Assembly: GCF_036898095.1 (NCBI RefSeq) | Contig: NC_090729.1 | Span: 75,700,754-75,764,753, forward strand | DNA length: 64,000 nt | Source: Palaemon carinicauda | Taxonomy: Eukaryota; Arthropoda; Malacostraca; Decapoda; Palaemonidae | Reading direction: 5' to 3' | Shown: positions 1 to 11,158 of the stretch, in pieces | Position numbering within the stretch: the stretch's first letter is position 1 | Layout of the letters: every line of letters starts with the position of its first letter | The notes under the pieces: model-generated | The model's input: only the letters and a program-made list of their open reading frames with translations | Databases searched by the model: none | What the model was told of the DNA's origin: nothing | Made by a program: the position numbers and the translations under genes

Positions 1-17
1 GTACACGACAATAAAAA

Positions 18-124
<107 letters not shown>

Positions 125-260
125 AGAAACAAAACCTTATTTCACATATGGCAACTTGAGTTTAAGAATGAAATTAACATGACTATTGTTAGTAGTGGCG
201 GTCAATTCCTCTCTTCAGGAGGTACGCGAAACAAAACCACGGCATTCGATTACAACAGCT

Positions 261-262
<2 letters not shown>

Positions 263-337
<75 letters not shown>
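263..337. repeat. (CT)n microsatellite joined to a CAGCTGAT motif
   Basis: Pure CT tract that begins directly after the bases CAACAGCTGAT. The same junction recurs at 32,618-32,624, and in reverse complement at 20,755-20,775, so the tract seems to belong to a dispersed repeat and not to unique DNA. Confidence 0.95.
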
Positions 338-340
<3 letters not shown>

Positions 341-479
341 GTTATACAATACTTACAAATAGATGAAGAAACCAAAATCGGTTTTCTTAAAGTGTCAATT
401 AAAAACGAAACGAAAAAATTATACCATGTATACATCCGTTTCAATCATAGCTTAAAATACGGTATCCGATTTCGTCAGT

Positions 480-655
480 AAACTACAATTTTTTAGGAAA
501 CGTCATTTTATTCTAGAAAATTGCAACTCTTTAAATAGTTAATTGCGCTATAAGAAAACATGTGCTTTTGTTTTTAAATTCCGGGTGTTTTAAAAATCGA
601 GTATTGCTGACTTCTTTTTGTTTAACTTTTGGCTATGATCAGATCAGCTGATGTC
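480..655. repeat. dispersed repeat fragment ending in GATCAGATCAGCTGAT
   Basis: The stretch from about 500 to 650 (AATTGCGCT, then a TTTTAAATT-rich part, then ATGATCAGATCAGCTGATG) matches 32,710-32,815 in order and spacing. It is one arm of the same element that forms a palindrome there. No coding capacity is seen. The rest of 338-811 shows nothing else. Confidence 0.6.
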
Positions 656-807
656 TAGCTGCCGCTCTGAATAATATGCGCGTACGAATACAATAACAAA
701 GTATTGTTTATACCATTTCTCAACTTATTCAAATCATCTATACAGTTAGTTAATATTACATAAGCACCAATGTGTTTTAACCTATCATATTTTTTGTTTA
801 TTCTTTT

Positions 808-811
<4 letters not shown>

Positions 812-882
<71 letters not shown>
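812..882. repeat. (CT)n microsatellite
   Basis: CT tract with a single CC interruption near 845. The region 883-1,375 after it is AT-rich, contains one A15 run near 1,270, and shows no gene that I can support. Confidence 0.96.
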
Positions 883-883
<1 letters not shown>

Positions 884-1375
884 GCTAGGCTACCTTTCAC
901 TACCTCTCATTTTTTACCTCTATCTCTCTAACAAATGAAATCTTTGTGGCTTCATAAGGTATTAATTGTATTAAAAATAAATCATGATTCAGTTTTCCTT
1001 ACTTTCGCCAAACTCGCACTTCTCTGTCACGTCGAACGTTATAGCGGTAACTTAATTGTTCGATGACTTTAAAACCCGGCCTAGTACTTTCTTCTTCTTT
1101 TACTTTTTTTCTGACAGTTCCATAATTGAGGTGGTACAAGTTGACTAATATCTGAAGTTAGGAAAAGTATTTTGGATATAAAATGGACAATAGTCTTTCG
1201 TAACAGTTTAGAATCATCGTAAATTATCATTCTGTCATTAGTGGCCGTTTGTTATTGTTGATTAAATGCAAAAAAAAAAAAAAAAGTTTTCCTACTTTGG
1301 TACGTATGTAGGAATTTTTATGGATACGGTAAGGAAAATATTTTTAATAGCATAATATTTACTAAAAGCTTTTAA

Positions 1376-1680
1376 CCCTTTTACCCCCAAAGGACGTACT
1401 GGTACGTTTCACAAAAGCATCCCTTTACCCCCATGGATGTACCGGTACGTTCTTGCAAATAAATGCTATAAAAATTTTTTTTTTTTCATATTTTTGATAA
1501 TTTTTTGAGAAAATTCAGACATTTTCCAAGAGAATGAGACCAACCTGACCTCTCTATGACAAAAATTAAGGCTTTTAGAGCAATTTAAAAAAAAAAATGT
1601 ACTGCAAAATGTGCTGGGAAAAAAATAACCCCCTGGGGGTTAAGGGTTGGAAATTTCCAAATAGCCTGGGGGTAAAAGGG
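1376..1680. mobile_element. piggyBac-type MITE, 305 bp
   Basis: It begins CCCTTTTACCCCCA and ends TGGGGGTAAAAGGG, a good terminal inverted repeat, and is flanked on both sides by TTAA (1,372-1,375 and 1,681-1,684), the target duplication typical of piggyBac transposons. It is too short for a transposase. Inside, the block CCC..TTTACCCCCA..GGTACGT occurs twice in direct orientation (1,376-1,410 and 1,421-1,452), and CCCCCTGGGGG near 1,630 gives extra fold-back. It would need a transposase supplied from elsewhere. Flanks and TIR are read directly; the superfamily follows from them. Confidence 0.8.
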
Positions 1681-1684
1681 TTAA

Positions 1685-2104
1685 TATCATTAGTTATCAA
1701 TTTGATTAGCGTGTTTAATGCGTTCGTTTGTTTATTATGATCGAAGATGGAACGTAAAGTAAACAATTGGAAGGTTTCCGTTTCAGGCGGCGTCTTTAAG
1801 GAAAACATTTTATAAATGGCATTTATTTCATTTATTTCGAAGTTGTAAGAAAAATTAAGTAGAACAACATTGGTAATAACAAAATAACAGAAATGGTTTT
1901 GCTATTCACCAATTGTTTCATACAATAGACATGACAAACTATCAAAATTTGTCTGCATTTTAGCTTGTGTTATAATGGAAATATACTGTATTTACAACCA
2001 TCCTGGTTGTAATTTTAATCCTTTTCAAGTTATTAGAACTTTCAAGTATATTAAATGTTTGATTTAATTACAAGGACAATTTAATACTGTATTATAAAAA
2101 CATA
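1685..2104. other. AT-rich spacer with a transposon-derived fragment
   Basis: Positions 1,700-1,810 (TTTAATGCGTTCGTTTGTTT and later TTCAGGCGGCGTC) resemble, in reverse complement, positions 14,100-14,190 inside the Tigger A element. This is probably a remnant of a related element. The rest, to 2,104, shows nothing recognisable. Confidence 0.4.
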
Positions 2105-2280
2105 CAGTAGAGTGAATAGAAAGTATTGGAAATGGGTAGTAAACACGTTTGAATAGGCAAGTTGCTGGTTGCCATGGCCCTAATTGAATTATTTCTGTTA
2201 GTTGTATGTTTCAAAATATGCGAATTTCCTTTTATGCGGGGTCATTGGTCGACCAAGTTCTCGCATAATTCGGGACTCTA

Positions 2281-2283
<3 letters not shown>
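2105..2283. mobile_element. possible 179-bp MITE with TA flanks
   Basis: The left edge reads TA-CAGTAGAGT and the right edge ACTCTACTG-TA, a 9-bp perfect inverted repeat with TA on both sides, as expected for mariner/Tigger-type elements. The inverted repeat then diverges, so this could be chance. A similar right end (TATAATTCGGGAC...) is seen near 18,087-18,110, which supports a family. A TA microsatellite starts exactly at the right edge. Confidence 0.45.

Positions 2284-2352
<69 letters not shown>
2284..2352. repeat. (TA)n microsatellite
   Basis: About 34 uninterrupted TA units. They begin at the putative TA target site of the preceding MITE, so the duplication may have seeded the tract. 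Confidence 0.96.
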
Positions 2353-2354
<2 letters not shown>

Positions 2355-2449
2355 ATATACATACATGCATACATACATAGTTTACGAATGAAATTGACAT
2401 GAAAATATTATTAGTTGTGGTGAGCAATTCCTTCCTTCAGGTGGTGCAA

Positions 2450-2455
<6 letters not shown>

Positions 2456-2518
<63 letters not shown>
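2456..2518. repeat. (CT)n microsatellite
   Basis: CT tract with one CC interruption near 2,488, a short distance before the 3' end of the minus-strand non-LTR fragment. Confidence 0.95.
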
Positions 2519-2521
<3 letters not shown>

Positions 2522-2639
2522 TTCCTTTTTTTTTTTTGGTTTATAAGGATTTTGGATGTCTTAAAAAGGTTTTAGATCATCTGCAGAGACTCCATTTGCT
2601 CTTTGGTAGAGGGATTCAGTTAAAGCATCTAGAGAGTTC

Positions 2640-3740
2640 TTATGATCTTGTCTAACTTATCTTGAGCTCCTTTACAGTTTTTCTGTTTACCACATCCGCT
2701 GGAATTCTATTCCAAGTATTTGCTATTTTGTATGTAAGGAAATTGCCACATTGAGTGGTGTTTTGTCTTTTGAATTCCAATTTGTATCCGTTACCTCTGG
2801 ACTGGTTTGTGCTAGGCGTGAATAGATTGTTGTAATCTACATTTGTTATTTGTTTACAAATTTGAAATGCCTCTATTAACTGTCCCTTCAGTTGTCGAGT
2901 TTGTAGATCAAATAAGTTCAAACATTCCATCCTCCGTCTATATCCAAATTGCTATATTGTTGGAACTAGTTTGGTGTCCCTAGCTTGTACTGTATCCAGT
3001 CAATCTATATCTTTCTGAATACTTGAAGCTCAGAATTTGACTCCATACTCTGGATGGGGTCTTACTAGTGATGTGTACAGCTGTAATATAGTGGCTTTGT
3101 TTCTGTATTTGAATTGTCTTTATGTAACCTTTTAGTTTTTGTGCTTTCATTTCAGCTTTTATGCTCTTTTTGTTACACTTCAAATCCTTCCTGATAATAA
3201 TACGGAGATCATCCTCCTGGTTCACACTTTCTATTTCAATACCCAGCAGGGAGTGATCTTATTTTGGGTTACTCTAACCTATATGCCCGACTTTACATTT
3301 CCCACAGTTGAAATTCATTTGCCATTTTCTGGACCATTCTCCTAACATCATTAGATCCTCTCAAGACTTTAATGTCGTCTGAGTTTGCAGCATTTATGCC
3401 TAGTATAGTATCGTCGGCAAATTTGGCTACTCTACTAGTTAATCCTAAATCTATGTCGTTAATGTAGATTAATAATATCAATGGGCCAAGGACGGATCAT
3501 TGAGGTACTCCGCTTTTAACAGCTGCCCATTCTGAAGTTTCTCCATTGATTACAACTCTCTGTTTTCTGTTTATTAGCCAATCTTCGATCCATTCGGCTG
3601 GCTAGTCAATAATGATGCTTAGTGTTCTAATTTTGACCATTAATTTTTTATGAGGATCTTTGTTAAAAGCCTTTTGTAAGTGTAGGTATATGATGTCTGT
3701 TGCCCTACTTTTGTCATAATTTCTAAATGTGGAAAAATTC

Positions 3741-3812
<72 letters not shown>

Positions 3813-4056
3813 TGCTAACCACAACTAACGATATTGATATCTTCATGTTCATTTCATTCTTATAATCAGCATTGGCAAATGTAAATTAAGATATTTGTTT
3901 TACACACACACGGCTGGCTCGTCAATAATGATGCTTAGAGTTCTAATTTTGACCATTAATTTTTCAAGAGGATCTTTATTAAAAGCCTTTTGTAAGTCTA
4001 AGTATATGATGTCTATTGCCCTGCTTTTGTCATAAATACTAAACGTGGAAAGATTC

Positions 4057-4136
<80 letters not shown>

Positions 4137-4170
4137 TATGCTCACCACAACTAACGATATTGATATCTTC
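2640..4170 (-). pseudogene. decayed non-LTR retrotransposon, RT and C-terminal part
   Basis: Read on the minus strand, broken frames give an ordered reverse transcriptase: DIIYLDLQKAFNKDP (motif A region, near 3,960-4,010 and again near 3,660-3,700), a GVPQ-like and LILLIYINDIDLGL stretch near 3,450-3,490, the catalytic FADDTILG near 3,400, and a C-terminal segment at 2,652-2,930 with RNTTQCGNFLTYKIANTWNR. This order is that of CR1/Jockey-like non-LTR elements. Several frameshifts and stops make it non-functional. The upstream part of RT is cut by a GA microsatellite and the piece is duplicated in tandem (3,595-4,236). No endonuclease or ORF1 is visible, so the copy is 5'-truncated. Exact clade is not assigned. 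Confidence 0.8.
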
Positions 4171-4236
4171 ATGTTCTTTTCATTCTTATAATCAGCATTG
4201 GCAAATGTAAACTAAGATATTATTTGTTTCACACAC
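3595..4236. repeat. 316-bp tandem duplication containing a GA tract
   Basis: Copy 1 starts CGGCTGGCTAGTCAATAATG at 3,595 and copy 2 starts CGGCTGGCTCGTCAATAATG at 3,911. Both run through the same RT segment, a (GA)n tract (3,744-3,810 and 4,061-4,134), the bases ACAACTAACGATATTGATAT, and end in ACACAC. The copies differ at scattered sites and in GA length. The duplication therefore happened after the LINE fragment and the GA tract were joined. Confidence 0.9.
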
Positions 4237-4484
4237 ACACAGAAAGATAGAGAGAGAGAAGGGAGATTGTGTGTGTGCGCGTGTTACAAAAAGACAGGAA
4301 GGGTATGAAGAGGAGATGATAGTTACAGAGAGGATTTTATGTAGTCTGTACTACTGTACACAAAAATACATCTTTTTAAAAGAGAAACTGCTGTTTAAAG
4401 TAGTAAATAAGACAGAAAAATATTGCCGACTTGTTACCGAGGGGAAGGGGGTGGTTGTGGTAGAGGCACAAGCCTGATCAGGGG

Positions 4485-6300
4485 AGAGATGAATACAAGC
4501 TGGCTCGCAATTACGAAGTAAGACTTATTACTGCAAGAAAGCGTGACTTTATTGAAGAAAAAATTGCGCAAGCTGGCCCCAATCTGAACAAACTTTATTC
4601 AGTATTGGATAACCAGACTGGAAATAAGAAGAAACCCAGGCTGCCTGAGGGCTATTCAGATAGTGAATTGGCACATGAGTTTTTAATCTTTTTTTTACAC
4701 AAGAATTAACAGAATTATTTCAACATTTAATGACAATGCCCAAATGGCGGTAGTAGAAAGTTAATAAATGGCGGATGAAAAATTGCTTAGGTTTCAAGTT
4801 GTGAGCGAGTCATTGGTTAGTGATACTGTTAAGAAAGTAAAGCTTACACACTATGCTAACAACCCTATACCTATTAGTTTACTTACTAGTAGTGACAATT
4901 TTGGAAGAATAGTGTCTATTATTACAAATATGGTGAATTCAAGTATTTTGAATGGTGTGTTTCCAGAGTCTGAGAAGAGAGCTATTGTCAAGCCAGTATC
5001 AAATAGGAATCTGGACCCCCAGTGCCTTCGTTCCTTTCGTCTGGTATCGAATTTGACATTCCAGTCAAAGGTACTTGAAAGTGTTCTCCTATTACAACTT
5101 GATGATCCCCTAAGTGCTGTTGGAGCGATTCCCGATAGTCAGTCTGCTTATCGTAGCCTTTATTCCACTGAGATAGCGTTATGTTCTGTGGTGAGTGACT
5201 TATGCCAACTTCTGGATACTGGGAAATGCGGATTATTGATCCTACTAGACTTGAGTGCCACCTTTGTTACAGTAGTACATAGCATTCTTTGGGACTGTGA
5301 GCATTTTGGTTTTGAGGGGATGGCTATCTCATATCTCAAGAGCTATCTTGAGGGCAGAACTTATTGTATAAAAATAAGAGACAAATTTTCTGACTTAAGA
5401 CCTTTGACAAGGGGAGTGCCTCAGGGCAATGTACTTGGGCCAATTCTTTTCTTGATTTATACGGCTGACTTGTCTCAGTACTTGAGAAATATGGAATGAA
5501 GTATAAGCTATTCTCTGATAACACTCAATTCTATATATCACTGACTAACATGTGATACCAAAAGACAACCGAGTGCTATCATATCGGACATTAAACTGTG
5601 GATGGACTCAAGGCAATTAAAACTGAATGATGATAAGACCGAGTGTTTGTTTATTCGCCGTGGGATGGACTTGTGAAAGATTGAAAATGCAAACACCGAG
5701 CGTAAGTAACCTAGATATTGCAGTGAGCAAGCATGTGAAGAACCTAGGTGTATTATTAGACAGTGAATTGTAATGAAGGATCAGATAAACCATACAGTGA
5801 AAATAGCTGGCTATCATTTAAGAAACATAGTATTTGCGAGGAAATACTTAGATGATAAATCTATGAGAAAGCTTGTTCATAATCATGTAGTGAGAAAATT
5901 GGACTATTGTAATTCATTATACTGTGGTCTTTCCAATTACTTGTTAAGGAAGCTTCAGTTGATCATGAATAGTGCTGGAAGGCTGATAAAGGGTTAATCA
6001 ACATGGGAACGAATAACTCCTGTATTAATAGAATTGCATTGGCTTCTGGGCAAGGCACAAAATGTGTATAAGCAGTGCATTATGGTGTATCAGGCATTGT
6101 CTTGAGACATGGTGCTTAAGTGAATAGATTACTAGAGCCGAGGTTTCATAGGAAGTTTGGACGATGAGCATTCATTTGTAGTGCACATCGTCTTTATAAT
6201 AAACGTCCTACTAATGGTAAATCAGTTGAGACTGTGAGCATCTTCAAGATGAGGCTAAAAACACACATTTTCACAGCATCTTCCGATATGGAGGATGCTT
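4485..6300 (+). pseudogene. decayed non-LTR retrotransposon, RT region
   Basis: The frame from 4,492 reads DEYKLARNYEVRLITARKRD, the linker before RT in CR1/L2-like elements. The main open part, 4,768-5,499, contains AYRSLYSTEIALCSV, a motif A remnant LLILLDLSATF, and the motif RGVPQGNVLGPILFLIY. The expected FADD box is replaced by FSDNTQFYIS near 5,510-5,540, after a frame change. The thumb-like part continues at 5,773-5,997 (KLDYCNSLYCGLSNYLLRKL) and the tail to about 6,300. Stops and frameshifts plus the lost catalytic Asp pair show that it is dead. The 5' end is truncated. The gap 4,241-4,480 between this and the previous element shows no feature. Confidence 0.82.
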
Positions 6301-6687
6301 TGATCAAAGAAGACTTTCTACTGTAGAAATTTTGCGTGGGGGCTTGGAGAGCTGCCATGTCATGGCTGAAAGCTCCCTGAAGCCTTCACTCAAGTAATTC
6401 AAATAAATGTGTGTGTTCATATGATAACTACCGGTAATGATAAGATCTATAAACGAACTGTATTGAAACTGGGATACTCTGTATAATACTGGTGCTAATT
6501 TAATATTCATTATGAAGAGATTTTGAACAAGAAGCTTATTTAAAGAACTCTGTGTTATTTGTACTAATATGTGCGCATAATCGCAATACGGTAGAGTGAC
6601 CTTGAGATCAGCTGATGCCTGCCAAAAGTAATTGTTGATTATTGAAATGCTCAAGAAATTGAAAAATAGAATACAAATTTGCTTTAA

Positions 6688-9495
6688 CCCTGGATAGGTA
6701 CGGTGGGTCGTTTGCGACCCCGAGCGTCAAAAAAAAACAGGTTTTTCTCACGTGACTCACCCCTGTGACTGAATTTGTGGGTGATCGACCTGCAGGAGGT
6801 GTCTCCCCTACACGCTCTAGTAGTGTCCAGATGTGCATTGCTGTAGCTGTACTCCTTCCCCGATTTCTGAGACGCGTCGGGGTCGTTCGCGTCCGAGTTT
6901 ACCCTTCTGAGGTAGTTTGCATAATTATCAAAGTTATTACGTATTATGAAATTGTCGTAGAATGGTGCAACTTGTATAGGTTATCAGTTGTGGAAAGTCT
7001 TGGTGGATTGTTTGGCTACCATGTGCATGTTTTTTTTTTTAGTTAAAATGTCGTTCATCACCACGAGGACCATTTTACCGCGAGTGCCCCTTTTTCATTT
7101 TTTTTCATTTTTTTGCCAAGTCATTTTTCCGTAAGATATTGCCAAATAGTGTCGTAAAACTTTTGCTTGTTTAGTGTTGGAAAGTGTGTCTAGATGATCT
7201 GGCTACCCATGCATGACTTTGTTTTTGTCAGATACGACGTAGTTATTGGTATATTGGGTATTTAACTGCGGTTACCAATTTCTGTTTTTTTTTCAATATT
7301 TGTAAAAATTACTACGTAGTAAGGAATTGCCGTATATTATTCATTTTTTTTTCATGTTTATGTGTTAGAAAGTGTGCCTTGATGGTTGGGCTAACACGTG
7401 CATGTCTTTTTTTTTATCTGAGATGTCGTATATTAGAATGTCGGGCATTTTACCGCGAGTGTCCCTTTTTAATTTTTTTTAATTTTTTTGCCAAGTCATT
7501 TTTCCGTAAGATATTGCGAAATAGTGTCGTAAAACTTTTGCTTTTTTAATGTTGGAAAGTGTGTCTAGATGATCTGGCTACCCATGCGTGATTTTGTTTT
7601 TGTCAGATACGACGTAGTTATTGGTATATTGGGTATTTAACTGCGGTTGCCAATTTCTGTTTTTTTTTCAATATTTGTAAAAATATACTACGTAGTAAGG
7701 AATTGTCGTATATTATTGATTTTTTTTTCATGTTTATGTGTTAGAAAGTGTGCCTTGATGGTTGGGCTAACACGTGCATGTCTTTTTTTTTTATCTGAGA
7801 TGCCGTATATTAGAATGTTGGGCATTTTTCCGCGAGTGCCCCTTTTTATTTGTTTTGCATTTTTTTGCTTAGTCATGTTACCGTAAGGAATTGGCAAGTA
7901 GTGTCGCAAAACTTATATTTTTATAGTGTTGGAAAGTGTTTCTAGATGATCTGGCTACCCATGCCTATTTTTTTTTTAGCCAGATATGGCGTATATATAA
8001 GTATGTGTTCGATTTTCCTGTGATTGCCATTTTTCCGTTTTTTCCCATTTCTTTCAAAATTACTACGTACTAAGGAACTATCACAGAGTAATATTTCATT
8101 TATATGTTTATTTGTCGGAAAATATGCCTTGATGGTTTGCCTAGCACGTGGCTGAAATTTTTTTTTTTCTGAAATGCCGTATATTAGAATGGCCATTTTT
8201 CCACGAGTGCCCCTTTTTATTTGTTTTGCATTTTTTTGCTTAGTCATGTTACCGTAAGGAATTGGCAAGTAGTGTCGCAAAACTTATATTTTTATAGTGT
8301 TGGAAAGTGTTTCTAGATGATCTGGCTACCCATGCCTATCTTTTTTTTAGCCAGATATGGCGTATATATAGGTATGTGTTCGATTTTCCGGTGATTGCCA
8401 TTTTTTCGTTTTTTCCCAATTCTTTCAAAATTACTACGTACTAAGGAACTATCACAGAGTAATGATTCCTCTAGATGTTTATTTGTCGGAAAATTTTGTT
8501 TACTTTTTTTTTGATTGAATATCATCAAATTTTTTTAGCTAAAATATTGTTTTACATTTTTTTTTTTCGATTTTATTTCCCTTCAAAAAAAATTTTTTGG
8601 GTCAGAATTTTAATTTTATAGTCGTAAAATAATCGACAATTATCCAGCAACCCACCATACAATTTTTATACATATCCAATAATAATTAGATTAGTAAATA
8701 ACACCTTGAAATTGACATACCCTTCCTACATTTCAAGTGGCAGATTAGGGAGTCTGAGTGAGTGTGGTTGGCGGCCATTTTGTGGACATATCCGAAGCGT
8801 AAGCTGCCCTATCTATATATATTCTTGTTCCCTATAGAATTTGTGATATTTTGGTATATTTTTACCTGCATAAATATCATATTATATATTAAATATATGT
8901 ATTTTTTTACGAAATTTCCAAGTACTCAAAAAATTACCTTTAGATATGGCCCCTGATATAAATGTAATTTACAAAATAATGAAGATTTTTTTACATATTT
9001 CTATTTTAGGATAACATATGTTTATTCCCTAAAAAAATTAGCCACTTCCTATTTCATTTGGGTACCCAAAAAAATTCATGAAATTTGGACAATTTTTTTT
9101 GGCCAAAAAAAGTTACCCTTTTTTTCTCATTTCAGATCTTCACCTCCATGGGTCTGACTTCATCCAAAATACATCAAGATGTGTCCTAAACATTCAAGAA
9201 TCAATTCCTAAAAGGATTTGTGTATATATGTATAAACTTTTTTTTTATGAATTTTTATGTCAGGTCTTTTTTTTTCCTACTTAATTTTTTAAAATATTTA
9301 TAATAAATAGTTTTTCTGCAGATGAGTAGTATTTATCTTTACAGTTGTTTTAAGCATTCATTGAAGTTTTTTTTGGCAAAAGAAAAAAGGAGGTTACTGC
9401 AAAAACTGATTTTTCAAGAATTTTTTTTGGCGTCGGGGTCGTTCGCGTCCGAGTATACCCTTAAAGGGGTGTCCGAGGACCGTACCTATCCAGGG
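6688..9495. mobile_element. piggyBac-like non-autonomous element, copy 1 (2.8 kb)
   Basis: The left edge is TTAA-CCCTGGATAGGTACGG and the right edge is CCGTACCTATCCAGGG-TTAA: a terminal inverted repeat of about 16 bp with TTAA target duplications (6,684-6,687 and 9,496-9,499). Subterminal parts carry GGGTCG..GCGACCCCGA-type blocks at both ends. A TTAA duplication next to a CCC start is the hallmark of piggyBac transposons. The interior has no transposase frame; it is T-rich and holds a four-copy tandem array. A shorter inverted relative lies at 23,569-24,922 and shares the right half. Confidence 0.85.
7050..8520. repeat. four tandem units of about 373 bp inside piggyBac-like copy 1
   Basis: The landmark CCGTAAG plus GTGTTGGAAAGTGT plus TCTAGATGATCTGGCTACCC recurs with spacings of about 375, 378 and 371 bp (CCGTAAG near 7,131, 7,506, 7,883 and 8,254). 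Each unit also has TACTACGTA and GATTGCCA or GGTTRCCA landmarks. Units 1-2 and units 3-4 are more alike within pairs, which suggests two rounds of duplication. Short AT-rich frames here are not genes. Confidence 0.88.
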
Positions 9496-10729
9496 TTAAT
9501 AAACCTCAATAATGACTAATGAAATATGAGGGCTTAATAAGGAATAAAAAATTCAATACTGTATGAAGCTTTTAAAACGAACTACTCATACAGTCCCGCA
9601 CACTCACTCGCATATAGAAAGAGTGACAAAGTATTCACATGATAACTAATAATAATAGCTATAAACGAACTGTATGAAAACTATGATATCCTGTAACATA
9701 TTGGTGCTGATGTAATATTCATCATGAGGATATTTTGAATAAATTAAGAAATTTTAAAAAATACGCCACTTGTATGTGTGCAATCTTTCGATACGGTAGC
9801 GACCCGCTACTGTAATAAAAGATCAGCTGAACACAACCAAAGGTAATCAAAATGATAAATAATTCTTGATGTTCAAACTTCTTCTGAAATTGAAAAATAG
9901 AATACAAAAATACTTTAATATAGCATATGATATTCTACTAAACAAGAAAAGGGAATAATGATATACAGTAAGAAAATATTGATAAAATATGACTTGCATA
10001 ATTGCTGTATCATGACACATCATACTGAATTTACAGAAGCTTAACATTTTCAGTTCGACATACATCAATATCGACTTATGACACGTCTCTCAGTTCCTAT
10101 CTCTATCGTAAGTCGATGACTACCTGTACCAAAAAAATTATCGTAAGCTTAAAGAAAGATAAAAGTTTCCGAGAACGTAACCACAACTTTATGTTTACAT
10201 ATTGTTAGCTGGAGTTGCATAATTTAACATTGATCTCATTGTTGATATGGAATTGTTCCTCAAATAAGGGGTGTATTAGGAAATTAAGTCAATAAATGTG
10301 AGGTAAATATGGTTTTGGTTGCAGTTATTATCAGTCATCGTACCTACACCTACCAATATACAGGTCAAACTAAAAAAGTGAAGTTTCTGTAGATTTATTA
10401 TGCTGTGTCATGATACTGTAATCATCTGAGCCATATTCTATAAATATTTTCTTTCTGTATGTTAGTATTTCATTTTTTTCATTCATTTGATGTTATATGC
10501 TTTATTAAAGCATTTTCATATTCTATTTTACAATTATGGAGCCCTTATAAAAAAAAAGAAATTATGGACTTTGTTTGGCTTACCTATATCGGCTGATTTC
10601 AAGGTTGCACTACTGCATGGAGAGAATGCTCATACAGGAATGAGAAGTATCGTTTACTGTATATAATTTTATAACTTCTCAAGTTATCTTTATAATGAAC
10701 ATTAAATCAGCTGCAATATGTTAAATATA

Positions 10730-10731
<2 letters not shown>

Positions 10732-10797
<66 letters not shown>
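10732..10797. repeat. (CT)n microsatellite
   Basis: CT tract within the inverted right-end units of family C, 20-30 bp from an ATCAGCTG motif at 10,705. It is the counterpart of the GA tract at 20,715-20,764 in the deletion derivative. Confidence 0.96.
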
Positions 10798-10800
<3 letters not shown>

Positions 10801-11158
10801 GGGTAATAAATTTATTTTGTTCATTTTTAATGCTTCATATTGCACGGTATTTAAATTTTTAGTTCATTATAAATATTTATTTCTGATATGTAGTTCGTTT
10901 CGAAATAAAGATCTTTATTTCTCTTCAGAAATTTATTTTTTTCTACATTTTGATGCCATTACAAAGATCACAATTCACATATTGCTTTTTGTATCTCTTT
11001 GTTTGTCTGGTCTAAATTAAAAAGTACTTACGTTTCAATTAGTATGTTAGGTACTGCATATGAAGCTACAAAAATAGATATACAGATACAAAAAAAATAC
11101 AGGTGAAAAATAATAAAACTTCTTTTATCAATACAAATAAAAAAATAATAGTAAATCT

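Larger units (their letters stand above)
6405..10126 (+). mobile_element. family C Tigger-like element, right end with tandem units
   Basis: Roughly 400-bp units with the landmark CTATAAACGAACTGTAT start near 6,440 and 9,658, each followed by TATTGGTGCTGATG, a GATCAGCTGA block and TTGAAAAATAGAATACAAA. The block ends at 10,126 with TCGATGACTACCTG followed by TA, the same right terminus as the element at 20,037-21,439. The first unit is split by the piggyBac-like insertion at 6,688-9,495. No left terminus was found before the LINE fragment, so the copy is 5'-truncated. There is no transposase in this piece. Confidence 0.65.

Noticed and set aside
250..900. Frames rich in Arg-Glu or Ser-Leu across CT/GA tracts (here and at 3,640-4,172, 10,718, 17,000, 20,662, 33,000)
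   Set aside because: These are translations of dinucleotide repeats and have no coding evidence.
7647..8528. Lys-rich and Phe-rich short frames in the 373-bp array that repeat similar peptides
   Set aside because: Similarity comes from DNA-level tandem repetition; frames are short, AT-rich and without domains.
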